Source: Anticarsia gemmatalis (taxonomy: Eukaryota; Arthropoda; Insecta; Lepidoptera; Erebidae). From it: 64,000 nt of DNA. The DNA is taken from NCBI RefSeq assembly GCF_050436995.1, contig NC_134764.1, positions 6,076,001 through 6,140,000 on the forward strand, read 5' to 3'. The position numbers were made by a program, and so were the translations under genes. This document shows, piece after piece, positions 9,576 to 22,300 of the stretch (the stretch's first letter is position 1; each line of letters starts with the position of its first letter). Below the pieces are notes generated by a model. The model saw nothing but the letters and a program-made list of their open reading frames with translations, made no database searches and was not told the DNA's origin.

Positions 9576-12500
9576 TTGAGATAAGCGAAATGTACTCGGC
9601 CAGTGATCTGTGCCTGCAAAAGTAATCTATGTTGTATATAAATAAAGGAAGTATACAACTTAATTTAAGCATAATGTTATGTAGTTTCGGTTTAGCGTGT
9701 GGGAACCTTAAGATTGATGGAAACTAAAGTTATTTACTAGACAAAACCATGCACTTCATTTTTAAGATAATTTATCATGCAGCCGCCATCGATGACATCC
9801 TATGATTTTGTTACTACTTTTTAGTATAGCCATTCAACTTTAATCAAGTACTATTTAGTGCAAGCATCTTGTTTTTCTTGACCTTATCAAACGACATGTG
9901 GGAATGGCACTATATGCATAATATCCTAAATAATATTCATTACTCAGAGCAAAAGATCTCTATATAGCATTTATAGAGAATGATTATGGATAATATCAAT
10001 AATCTTCTGATTAAATCGTCCTAAATTACCCGATACATTGTCATACCAATTCGTTCGTCTCCAACTGTGAATATAGTGGCTATTTTTTGCCCCATTACCT
10101 TTCTCATTGATTACAAAAGCTAGACATATTAGCATAGTAGTATTTCAAGGCTTCAAAGACAGATGAAAAGCAAGGATAGTTTGAAAAGATCTTTCTTTCC
10201 GTTTTGTGGTTTGTGGTCAACCTTGTGGTATATGAAATGACTCATGTTACTATAGCATGTATACATATAGACAAGATTTTTTGGTGATAACTTGCTTCTA
10301 ACATGACTGGACTTCGAAATTAAGCTTTGGGAAAGAAAACTTACTGTTAAATGTTTCGGGTATGTGTGTTGGATAAACAGTCTGATGGATAAAATTACAA
10401 CAAGAATTAAATAATCTGCTAGTTTTCCTCTTGATAAACTTCTTTTTCTTCGTGTTTCAATGTTTTTTTAGATTATTAACTTCAGTTTCGAATTAACTAT
10501 AAATACGGTTATAAATAAGCTGTTGATTAGCTAACCGATACTTATCTAGACGATGTAACTGGTCCTGAATCTGTTTACTTCAGACCTGAATGATTTGAGT
10601 TTGTAATAATATTCTGAATAGTTGTATAGTAGTGAGTACGATGTAGCGATTCTTTAAATTCATAATAGCCATCAAGTGTTGATTCTATGAATACAACATA
10701 ACGTACCGTGTGATAACGCCCGCTCGCAATTTGTAATGCTCTGTGAAATCAAAAGTTGAAAGATCGTTGTATCATCAAATTATAATTGTTCACGGTCAAT
10801 GACCCGACGCCTACAGCTAACACGAAACACAAACATACGAGACAATTAAATCGTTTTATGTGATAAAATCATAATAGATTGTTATCTGCGAGTGTTTTGT
10901 AGATTATTTGCCTTTACGCCGATGTACAGGCTTGCCTTGTGGCGTTACTTACATGTCTTGGTAGAAAATGTTACCTCCGGTTCCATTCTTTATAAGACTA
11001 CTTTTTGGATAAGTTTTTTTACCTTCACAATTAGTATTGATAGTTTTTTCTTACCTTTGATAGGATGTTATCTAGCACTTATTACTTCTTAAATACTTAC
11101 CGTAGACCTAAATGATGTTGTACTTAAGTTTACCTTCAACTTGACGTATGATCTTACTCTGACGTTAATTCTCTAGTGTAATTCATTATTAGTTATTTCT
11201 AAATACTCAGTTACCATGTAACAAAGAAGAATTTACTTTCACATTCATTTAAATTTGTCCACATTTTTCTAGAACGTTGAATATTAACAAGCACAATCTT
11301 TTTGCTCTTATCTGTGCTTTCTCAAAAGTCATATCTAAATAATTGTACCGCCGCTAAGTCCATTCATTTCTTAACATTTGAGTTCATTGATAATTCAGCC
11401 TGTGTTTTGGTTCAATTCCCTGTCGGCGTGTAAACAAAGAAACAGATAAACACCCACCAAACATTTCTCAAATCATTTGATCTTTGACCTTTCAGTTTTA
11501 AGCGGTACCGCAGTACTAATGTTTAATGTATTTATGTTTTATTTGGCATGGAAAGCTTTTCCTTTTACTGCCAATTAGAAAAAAAAAACAAATCTGCCAA
11601 AACATATATCTTTTCCGTTTACCACTTGTTACAATGATAACAGCAAGCCATTTACGATTTTAAAAAAAGCATTTCATATTTTTCAGAAATAATACATTTA
11701 AAAAAAAAAATTATGCTCGTTATGATTCTAAATGTACTTTTGTGCATATTATTTGTTATTTCCTTAAGCAACTTAATTCATCACTTTTGCACAGTACTCA
11801 AGTAAAGCCTAAAGCATTCTAAGTCCTAAAAAACCAAATTCCTTGATTTTCAAGTACCACGTTTCATAGATGTGAACGGTAAGAATGTGCTAGTATGCGG
11901 CTACTAAATAACAGTTTTCGCCAATTATGCACAAGTTTGACCTTGAGAACATGTCTGCTGAACTCGTGTCCCGTCTAACCGTAATGTCATGTGACGTCAT
12001 CACACATTACTAACTGCTCTTCTAACAACCTGTACAATGTCCACTACAGATATATGAAATTTTCTTGAAATATTCATTTTACAAAGATTGATCTTAATCA
12101 TTTCTTCTGCTAACAGGATTTTGCTAAACTACAATTACAAATCGGACGTATTTAATTAAGTTTATGTCATCATAGTATTGTTATTAATATCTTAACGATT
12201 AATTGAAAAAAAAATCCTTTTAATTTGCAATACTTACTTCCGACTAGCGACCGCAAGGATGTCCTAAATATAACCTTTAAATAAATAAAAAATACGTCTT
12301 TTCCGGGACGCAGAAACGTAAGGGACGAATTTGCTGCAATCTCTACAAACTTCTTATGCAACTTATTATACAGGACAACCATTAAACTTGACCAAAACAC
12401 AACCAAATGCATAAAATAACCCCTTTTTCTTATAGAGTTAGACAGAGACCAAAGAGCGCCACTTAGTACGATCCTTACAAACCTACCTTGCCTCATTCAC

Positions 12501-13371
12501 ATCCATACATCTTGTCATACCGCCGGTTACGAGTACTACGCACCTGACCTCTTTACAAGACATCACCGATATGATGAATAACCAAATATTCTGTAATATA
12601 AAAGGCAATGACAGTAAACGTTTCAGAAGATGTGAAACCCAGTATTAGTAACAATAGACGGCTAAGAACAATGCGTGTATTACACGTTACTTGTTTATGC
12701 TAACTACATAGGGTACTGTAAACATACGTAACTCGTAGCACATTTTATTCAGACAAATCTATACTGGGAAGGAAATAAAAATATCATTTATAGGTGATAA
12801 TCTTAAGATATCATACAGTTTTGATTTGTTTCCAAGACTTACGGTAAGCAAGCTTTTGTAGCGTCCAAAAGTTTTTAAAGACAATTTGTTTATGAATATC
12901 TGGGCTAAGCCAACAAATTAATAGACACCTTTTGTAAAACATAATATCAATCAATCAATACATATAAAACTTTTCCGTTACTGACTGCCTGACTGATGGA
13001 CAACGCACAGCCGAAGCTACTGAGCGTAGAAAGTCTATGAAGATACCTTAGGATGTGTACAGGAGCACTGAGAGTGGAGGATATCCATAAATTCTTCTCC
13101 CGAAGGGGTTAAAAAGAGGGAAAATAATATATGAAATAGAAACAACCATTAACAAAATATGATGTCTCAGAAATATGCACTAAGTAATAAAGAAATAACT
13201 ATGTGAGGTAGGCTGCTAGTCAAATGTTTCAAAAGATTACTTCACGTCATATTTAGGGGCCATTTTCTTATATTTTCGTATCCCCAAGTCACAGAAAAGA
13301 TCCGATTTCAAAGCAGCTTGTATAAGCATCTAAAAGAACAATAAAATAATAGTATATCTTTTGTTTTACAG
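9576..13371. other. Non-coding sequence between the LINE and the first visible Atx2 exon
   Basis: AT-rich with no supported exon. The frame at 12170-12496 (minus) has no recognisable domain and unremarkable composition. A decayed repeat lies at about 12985-13125. The stretch ends with a polypyrimidine tract and the AG acceptor at 13370-13371. Most likely intronic to Atx2. Confidence 0.6.
12985..13125 (+). repeat. Degenerate LINE-like fragment
   Basis: The series CTGACTGATGG, CAACGCACAG, then ATTCTTCTCCCGAAGGGGTTAAAA resembles the decayed 3' part of a common lepidopteran interspersed repeat. A similar low-grade trace (CTGTCTGTCTATCTGACTG) is at about 48490-48600. The family cannot be resolved by eye. 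Confidence 0.3.
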
Positions 13372-16300
13372 GTGGTGCTGGAGGTGGCGCATCGTGTAGA
13401 CCAGGAGGGCGTAGTAGCCGTCGACTCTGTAGTGGAGAAGCTGATCTTCAAGCCCCAGGATGTGGTGTCCATCAGAGCCAAGGACTCGGACCTTGAGTAC
13501 GCCACGCATGACGTGTTTCAAACAGACAGTGCTATCTCTAGCAAGTTCAATGGTAAGGACACATTTACATATATTATTAATACCTTTTATTTGGACTAGA
13601 TGTTTATTGCCTTACGTCTTGTTAGCAAATATTGTAAAAGTATTTTTGGGTACAATTCTTGGCAGATTAGGATATCAACAAATTAGTCGGAAAGCTTTTT
13701 GTATGAAGAGGAGGTCCTTAAATCAAATTCACGACTTACCTTATTTCAAGGACCAAAGTAGTGACTAGATAGTGTTTTTTCACTTACCCGTGCTTAATAA
13801 ATGTTGGAGGTAATTTCGCCAAGCTTTCTCAAACGTTATACGTGTAGGTTAATGAATAACATGAACGCTAAAATAGTTTACAACGTTAATACACAAACTT
13901 CAGACAAAATACCCTTATTTTGCCCGTTCATTTACGGCCCCAAACACGTCAAATTAGCATAAAATCAAATTAACTCCAGTATTAACGATATTACTTGTCA
14001 GACAAATGAAAATTGTTCCACGAACGATACTAATGACCTGTTTCGAATGTCAATTGAGAGTTTTTTACGACTATTTTCGTTATATATTATGTTTTTATAT
14101 GAATTGAAAAGTTTGGAGCTGAAAATAATGTATATACGGTGACCGCCCACGTCCCCGACGTCTAGACGAATCGATACACTATATAAGTAGACACGACTAT
14201 GTAATCTTACTTAATGTTAGATTACAATTCGTTGAGTTCAGCTACAGGTTGTTAACGCTCGTTTTGAAATTTCTTATTTGTTTTTGAGATCAAAGAGATT
14301 TGAAGTAACTATTTTCGAAAAGTCATTGATGTGCTGCTATCAATGACTTTTCTAAAATATGTGTAAGAAGTAATTATCACTTGCTCTATCGGTGAAGGAA
14401 AACATCGTGATGAAAGCTTGCATGTCCACTTGGTCAGTGTGATGGACTTAAGGCCTTAGGCCAAGTATGTTGACTATGTTGTTAGTCCTTAGTCGCGACC
14501 TAGGGGTTATGTGTAGGTGTCTATATACAGCTTAAGTAACTAAGTTAAGTAGCTAAAGTAGAGAGCAAAGCTCACACAGTTTGATTGTTTCTTCAGTTTT
14601 AAGGAGGTGATCAGTTACAAAATGCTCGAAATAAATTACAACCCAATTTGCTCATAAAAATGTAATAAAAGACGATGTGTAGCGAGCGTACGTCATAAAA
14701 ATAATGGCCACTTTTTACCATTGTCTCGTAAAATATATACGTTCGAGTATAAGTGTCGATAATTTAGCGATAACATGAAACTTACACGTAACTTGCTAAG
14801 TTTCACGTATTGGGTTTGTCCACTTTAGATAAGTCATTATGGCGAAAAGAAATGACGTATTTAAATAAACAAAGTGTTGCTTAAACAAGTATGATTTTTA
14901 TGTTAGTCATTGTCGTAGAAAGGGGGATTTTCTTAGTTTTTTGATAAAAGCAAGTCATACGTTAGTTAGTTTGGTGTGCTTATTGCTATAACTGTAAAAT
15001 AGTATAGAAATAATTGTTCAAATGTATTTTTTTTTATCCAGAAAGTAGAGATCGTATTTGTATGCTGAGTGCTTACATATCGGCATTTTTGTACAAACCA
15101 AATGCTATTTACCGGGGACGTTACCAAGTTTCTGGTTAAATCTAATCGAACTCTCTGGGATCAGCTTCTTATTCAAATGCACGTATGTCACCGAACCACC
15201 GAAACTTATACTTTCTTTCTTGGACTTTCCTTTATACCAAACCCCTTTTTCCATGCAGGAGCTGTATCAAACAATGGGCGTTCAGCTGAAGAGCGCCACT
15301 TAGAGCCGTGGGACGGTTGCGACGGCGATCAGAGCGACGCGCCGGCGCTGAACGGAGACGCCTTGCTCGAGGAGCTGGAGCTCGACCACCGCGCCAACGG
15401 CTGGGACGCCAACGACATGTTCCGCAAGAACGAGGAGGTGTACGGAGTTCATAGCACGTACGATCACTCGCTGGCCGGGTATACGCTGCCGCTGCAGAGG
15501 AAAGATACTCAAGACTACAGGTAATAAAAAAAAATGACATGTTTATGGTGTCTTGTGTGTTTCGCAGTAATAAACTCATGTTTTAAATGGTAGAACCCTT
15601 ACCCGACACATTACGAAACTTCTTGGAAACATCTCAAACTCTGAGAGTATTTGAACCTCATGGTCTCTAAAATAGAAAAATAATGCCTAAATCATCTCGA
15701 CAATCACCGTTTGGTCGTTGGTTTAGCTCTTTCGCACAGTAAATAACTATGAAATGTGTTATTTCATTTATTTAATAACGACACATAAACATACTTACAC
15801 GTTCGCGTAATGTCTCAAAACAAGCTTGCAATTCCCGCTAAGTCTTCCCTCGTAATACTCAACATTGGTATTTTTTATTAAACTAGTCAAGAAAGTGTCC
15901 CTTAATATCCTTATACCTTTTCAACTAGTAAATCTTTTACTTACCATATGTGTTGTCAACAGAGACGCAGAAGCGAAAGCGGAGGAGATAGCCGCTGAGA
16001 TAGAAAGCGCGGCGACGTACAAGGCGCGCATCGAACTTGAGAACGGTGATGAGGAGGAACGATACGCGGCAGTCGTCAGGCCACAGGACGGAGCCTCTAG
16101 CGCTGGCAAATACGTTATCCCTAATAAAAGGAAAAATATGCAGGTGAGCACACTAACACATGATATATACCTTAGTTTAAGAGAAAAATTGCAAACGGAG
16201 ATAGTGCAATGGATCTAAATTTATGGTCATACACTAGTCCCAAAAATTAAGGGATATAAAAAAAGAATCCAAATTTTTGGGTGATTTTCAACAAGCTGTA

Positions 16301-19300
16301 ACTCCGAGGAAAATGGTCGTACAGAAAAAATAAAAACAACAAATTGTAGCTCCAGGTGTCTAGTTTTTAGATATGACCATGAAATTTTTTTGTCATCGCC
16401 AGGTCTGGAGAAATCCTACGAAAACTACCAAAAAAAAGTTTTTCCAAATTTTTTCCCTCCTAAAAAAAGGTCCACGGGCTTCAAAAATGTTTTTTTGATT
16501 CTTTCGTTCTAAAGTTCTTTTAGAAAATTTAATCCTCTTTAATTTGCCGTATTCAAAAAGCCTGTACGACGATTTGCCACGGAGTTATCGTCAATCAAAG
16601 CAAAAAAGTTATTTTTGACTTTGATATTCAATAACTCCGGAAATAATCATTGTATAGGAAATCAAAGGAGGGTTTTGAAAACTGCACAATATTCTCTATA
16701 AGAAAATGTAAACATCTTTTAAGAAAAAAAATTTTTTTTGAATTGAAAACTCTGACTGAAAAAAAGACAAAAATTCGCAAAATTAAGGATATTTGGATAA
16801 CTTGGTATAACTTTGGATAAAATGGATGAACGAAGGATATCGTCGGTAATTTTTCAACCTCAAAGTGTCCCCTAAAATCCCTCAAAAATTCAAAGCGCTG
16901 CGATTTTTTTTTCATTGTGCCCCGAAGCTTCAAATTCTTTGTTGTTGCAAAAATCACCATTGTGAGCAATTTTGTGATTTTTATTCATTTTTTTAATAAA
17001 ACATTTTTTTTCTCTCTAAAATCTTTATTTTTTCGATTAAAAAGCAAATCGCAAAACGAGAGATCGTCTATCGCTGCCATGAAGTCAAAATCGAGATTTG
17101 TCAGTCCATAAGACACTGGTCCACTGTCTACGACTCCAATCGTGATGGTCATGCGCATAAGCCAATCGGGCTCGACGATGTCGTGGAGTGAGCATAGGCA
17201 CGCGATTTGCTTTTTAATCGAAAAAATAAAGATTTTAGAGAGAAAAAAAAAATTTCATTAAAAAAATGAATAAAAATCACAAAATTGCTCACAATGGTGA
17301 TTTTTGCAACAACAAAGAATTTGAAGCTTCGGGGCACAATGAAAAAAAAATCGCAGCGCTTTGAATTTTTGAGGGATTTTAGGGGACACTTTGAGGTTGA
17401 AAAATTACCGACGATATCCTTCGTTCATCCATTTTATCCAAAGTTATACCAAGTTATCCAAATATCCTTAATTTTGCGAATTTTTGTCTTTTTTTCAGTC
17501 AGAGTTTTCAATTCAAAAAAAAATTTTTTCTTAAAAGATGTTTACATTTTCTTATAGAAAATATTGTGCAGTTTTCAAAACCCTCCTTTGATTTCCTATA
17601 CAATGATTATTTCCGGAGTTATTGAATATCAAAGTCAAAAATAACTTTTTTGCTTTGATTGACGATAACTCCGTGGCAAATCGTCGTACAGGCTTTTTGA
17701 ATACGGCAAATTAAAGAGGATTAAATTTTCTAAAAGAACTTTAGAACGAAAGAATCAAAAAAACATTTTTGAAGCCCGTGGACCTTTTTTTAGGAGGAAA
17801 AAATTTGGAAAAACTTTTTTTTGGTAGTTTTCGTAGGATTTCTCCAGACCTGGCGATGACAAAAAAATTTCATGGTCATATCTAAAAACTAGACACTTGG
17901 AGCTACAATTTGTTGTTTTTATTTTTTCTGTACGACCATTTTCCTCGGAGTTACAGCTTGTTGAAAATCACCCAAAAATTTGGATTCTTTTTTTATATCC
18001 CTTAATTTTTGGGACTAGTTTACTAGAGGCCGCCCGCGACTTCGTCCGCGTGGAAACCCTTCCCGATCTCTCGGGAAGTCCGGGATAAAAAGTATGCATG
18101 TAAAGCCTATGTGTTATTCTGGTTCTTCGGCTACCTATATTCCAAATTTCACCGTAATCGGTTCAGTAGTATTTGCGTGAAAGAGTAACAAACATCCATA
18201 CATACATACATACCTACATTATAATATTAGTAGGATAAGGACGAACAGACGATGGATCTGGTACCCATGGTAAAGAGGTCTTTGCCCAACAATAATAATT
18301 ATGGGAACTAAGAGGCGTCTACTGTTGGACATAGGCCTCTCGTAGGATACCATAACACCTGGTGCCGGGCAGCCCACTTATAATGGACTTAAACGACGCC
18401 ACCATTTCCCAGCAGTGAGTCTCGAAATTCTAATTAAAAAAAAACTATTACGTTATAGTTGATGGCAATTTAAAGATAACACGCATTCCATTTGATTTAT
18501 TATAATATACGGGGAGGTTTAATGAGAGAATAAGACATTTTTTACATATCATTTTTTTGCTAGAAGATCCAATTCACCCAAAAGGATTATGTAAAGTTCA
18601 ATGATATTGAAGTTAACTATACATTGTGTTGTGTTAGGTTAAGCAACTAGATAGAATAGATTATGATAATGAAATATCACACACACCTACAGTTCCATAT
18701 AACTGATAAATTGTTATTTCTGTGTGTGTGTGTATTGTTTAACGTTAATGACCTCTTAAGTGCGTGTTCGATAATTCGTGACAGGTGATCAGAGATAAGC
18801 CTTGTATTGATAATTTTGGAACTATGTTTGTTTTAGTCTATTTATTAGAATAAGACTATTTTCCGATTTCATGAACGTAGTACTTTAACATAGCGGTGTT
18901 ATGTAGTCTGCGTCTATCCATATGGGAAGAAGACGTGAGTTTATGTATGTATGGATATTGCTACTAGGCTAGGATGATCCTTCTTACCATTGGTGGAATG
19001 TCTGAACCAGTGCACGTAACATCACAAAACAAAAGTGAAATAAATGATTTTTTAGACTGACTTTGCTTCTCATAAATCGATGGTTAAAATACAGTAATAG
19101 ATTGGATTAGAATGTTATGTAAAATTGTTGTAATATTATTATTGACTAAGACTGCGTAAACCGGGTGTATGTCCCCTATTAGGCTTGCTACACGCGTATT
19201 CGGTTCGGCAATATTATGTGAACAACAAAACCGAATCAACTCATTTGTTTGGCTTGTGCTGATCGGATTTATCTACATATATTCGGTTTTGACGCCCGGT

Positions 19301-22300
19301 TAGTTCGATTAACGCTGAACTAAATATCTGTAAGCCTTGCAAGCGAGACTGCAGTAGTAATAAAACACTTTACATAGTATGTAATTGTACTAAATTCTTT
19401 ATTATTTGTTGTAGAGCGGTAAACTAGTGAAGCCCGGCGCGAACAACGGTGGGTCCCCGCCCGTGCCAGTGATGCGGCCGCCACAGCCGCCCAAGGACAA
19501 GGAGCATCGCCCGCCGCGCCCCGGCCTCACGCCGCCCGCCGACAGGAGGCAGGATGAAGCGGTAAACCACTTTGTTCCTTTCAATACAATATTAACACCT
19601 GTTATGTGTATACAAAAGATTGTTAAAATCTGTTGATTGACAAATTTAGTTAGTTATATTTTACAGTATCTCCAAACTAAGCCAATTATAAAAGATGTAC
19701 TTTGATCTGAAGTCCTCTATTTGAATACTGTAAGTATTACAGAAATGGAACAATGAATAAGAAGATACACTGAGCTACGCTAAACTTAGTATGCTTAAGA
19801 ATGATATTAATTGTTTACCGATCGATGAGCGTAACTCATACTTATTACGAAATTTATTTTCGTTTATAAAAAGTTACGATACACTTCCTTATTAACGGTT
19901 AACTTTAGAATATAAGTGAAGAAATAAATCAATGTTATCAAATTGTAATATAACATATATAATGTGCTTGCAGGCCATGAGCGTGGAGCGCCAGGTGAGC
20001 GCGGGCGCGGGCGGCAAGACGTACGCGGCGCAGGCGGGCGGCTACCACGTGGCGCCCTTCCCGCCGCACCAGCCGCATCCGTGAGTACTAACTACAGCGT
20101 GCCAGCGGAACGCTTACTATACTTACTTTGTAGAAGAGTTTTAACAACTGTCCATTATGTCCCTAGAACGTAAATGTGCCACCGCTACTTTTACCATACT
20201 TACTATAAAGGAGAGTTTTAACAATAGGGTAGATGACTACAAGTCAAATCAACTTCTCTTTATGCAATGTCACAAATGCATTTTAGTATAGGACTACGAA
20301 ATAGTGTTGTCACAGTTTCGTATTTTCGTTGGTAGGTTGTTCGGTAGTAATTACAATTTCAACACTATTATTCACCAAAATTACATAGCCTGGGCGTTTT
20401 ATATGAGCTTTTAAAGAATACATTAATAATTTTTCGTTAACCCAGTCAACTACCCAATTGTCGCGATTCGTCGCATACTGCTCCATAGAACGCAAATACA
20501 GTAGGCAGGTGGTATAGTATCCGTCAGTCGTACGGCAATTTTCTGTTTTCAGCGGCTTTACAGCTACAAAAATCTTGATTCTTATTTTCAAATGTACTCT
20601 TATTTTCTACGCCTTTTTATGGACTTTGTTGTGTTAACAGTAACATGAGATAATACGCGCGAAAAACCACTATAAACCCCTAGTATGCTAAACTTATTAG
20701 GGCCCTGACATGGGCAATATACCAAATCATGTGACATTGACGACATTGCTAGAACGCCGCATTTCGAATACAAAAGCGAATAATTTGAACTTAACTAAAG
20801 AATGTACCTAATACCGCTTTAAAATCTAACCATTAACATTATAACTTCGCTTTTTATCGTTGAACACCTAACACTAGCATATAAAGTACAAAACACACTA
20901 ACACTGTTACCATAGAAGTGAAACATACGAGGGTCCTATTGACAATTAAAACGTAGTGTGGTGTATTATTACAGTGCCGCCAGTGGTGGCAGTAAAGTGA
21001 ACGGTGAGCGAGCACCGCCGCACCGGCAGGGATTCCCGCCGCATCATCATCACGTGAGTACAATAATACTTACATTACATTATTATTTGATGTGCCCATA
21101 GCCAGCTGCGGTCACCGGTCGGTAAACGATCCGTGAGTTAATCTTGGCGTGGTCATTCCATAGATGTGACTGCATTGTATTTGAACTGCGCGTCTCCGTA
21201 GAGGAACATAAGAAGTCGGTCCCGGTTGTCGTCAATTAAGATAACAGTCGTTAAGCCACGTCAAAGGCATCTAGGCTTGAAAAACTTTGACACTAGGTTG
21301 ATCACTAACCATACGACAACTAGAAAGTTATTACATGTTTAACAAAATATTTAAAGTTTCATAGCTCTAACCCTAGCAAGTCGAATATTAGTTACTAGTA
21401 AAGTGTAAAATACGCTGGTTCAACTGCACATCGCTATTTAATGAGTCACACCAGCACATCAAAATATGACTATTAAACATACTGCATTTAATTTGTGTAC
21501 TTATGCTGATAATAAAAGTTTTTGTTTTATCAAAATCGGGTCAAAATTACCGAGGTTACAGCGTTATAAAGTTTCACTGCTTTTTAAAATTTGCGTTGCT
21601 TCGCGCGCTATGCGCTGACGTCACGACGCGACAGACACGCTTGTTCGACTGCGGGTGATGCGGAGTTTTGATTTGAAAAGTGATTTGCAATTAATATTTA
21701 AAGAGTCTGTGTATGTGTATGTGCTATAAATTTAATCATCGTGTTTTTGTAAAATAAGCGTCTACTAAGATATCCTCGATCTCGATCGCCACGCACATAA
21801 TCATCAACTAGACCCGGGTAAAGAAAGTTGAACTCGTGTACTACTAATAATATTTTTGTGTGTAGTTAATAATAAAATTGAAAGTTTGTTACAACTGGCA
21901 TTACAAATAATGAGTGTTACGTACCTACCAAGTGTAAATTTGGAAAACATAGTTTGAAAATAAAATTATAAAAAAATATTGTCACCCCTGCCTCTGACTT
22001 TAGTCAGGTTGATGGCTATCATATGAACGCATGAATCTACTCCGTAGGTAGTCTTATATGATTGGGCGTGTAATGAGAACTTTTAATTAAACTAACATTT
22101 TAATTTTGATATTATTAGATATAATAAACATGGGTTCTTTTTTCAAAACAAAAAACCAACGCCAACTCAACCGCCGCGCTCGGCTCGCCGCCGCCTAGCC
22201 TGTGAGGTCATTGAATAGTATCAACTGTTTAGTAGAAGTTCATTGCTACATAGGTATGAACATGATATGGCATCTTGATCTTGAGGAAGTGTTCAAAAGG

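Noticed and set aside
9536..9658. N-terminal extension of LINE ORF1 starting MYTSFIYIQH
   Set aside because: It lies beyond the 5' end of the element marked by the target-site duplication at 9565-9575, so most of it is host flank.
12170..12496. 108-codon minus-strand frame
   Set aside because: No domain, no splice or poly(A) support, and hydrophobic composition expected from AT-rich DNA.
16628..17557. Two near-identical proteins on opposite strands (starting MLTMVIFATTKN)
   Set aside because: They are the same palindrome arm read from each side, Lys/Phe-rich translations of A/T runs with no conserved motif.
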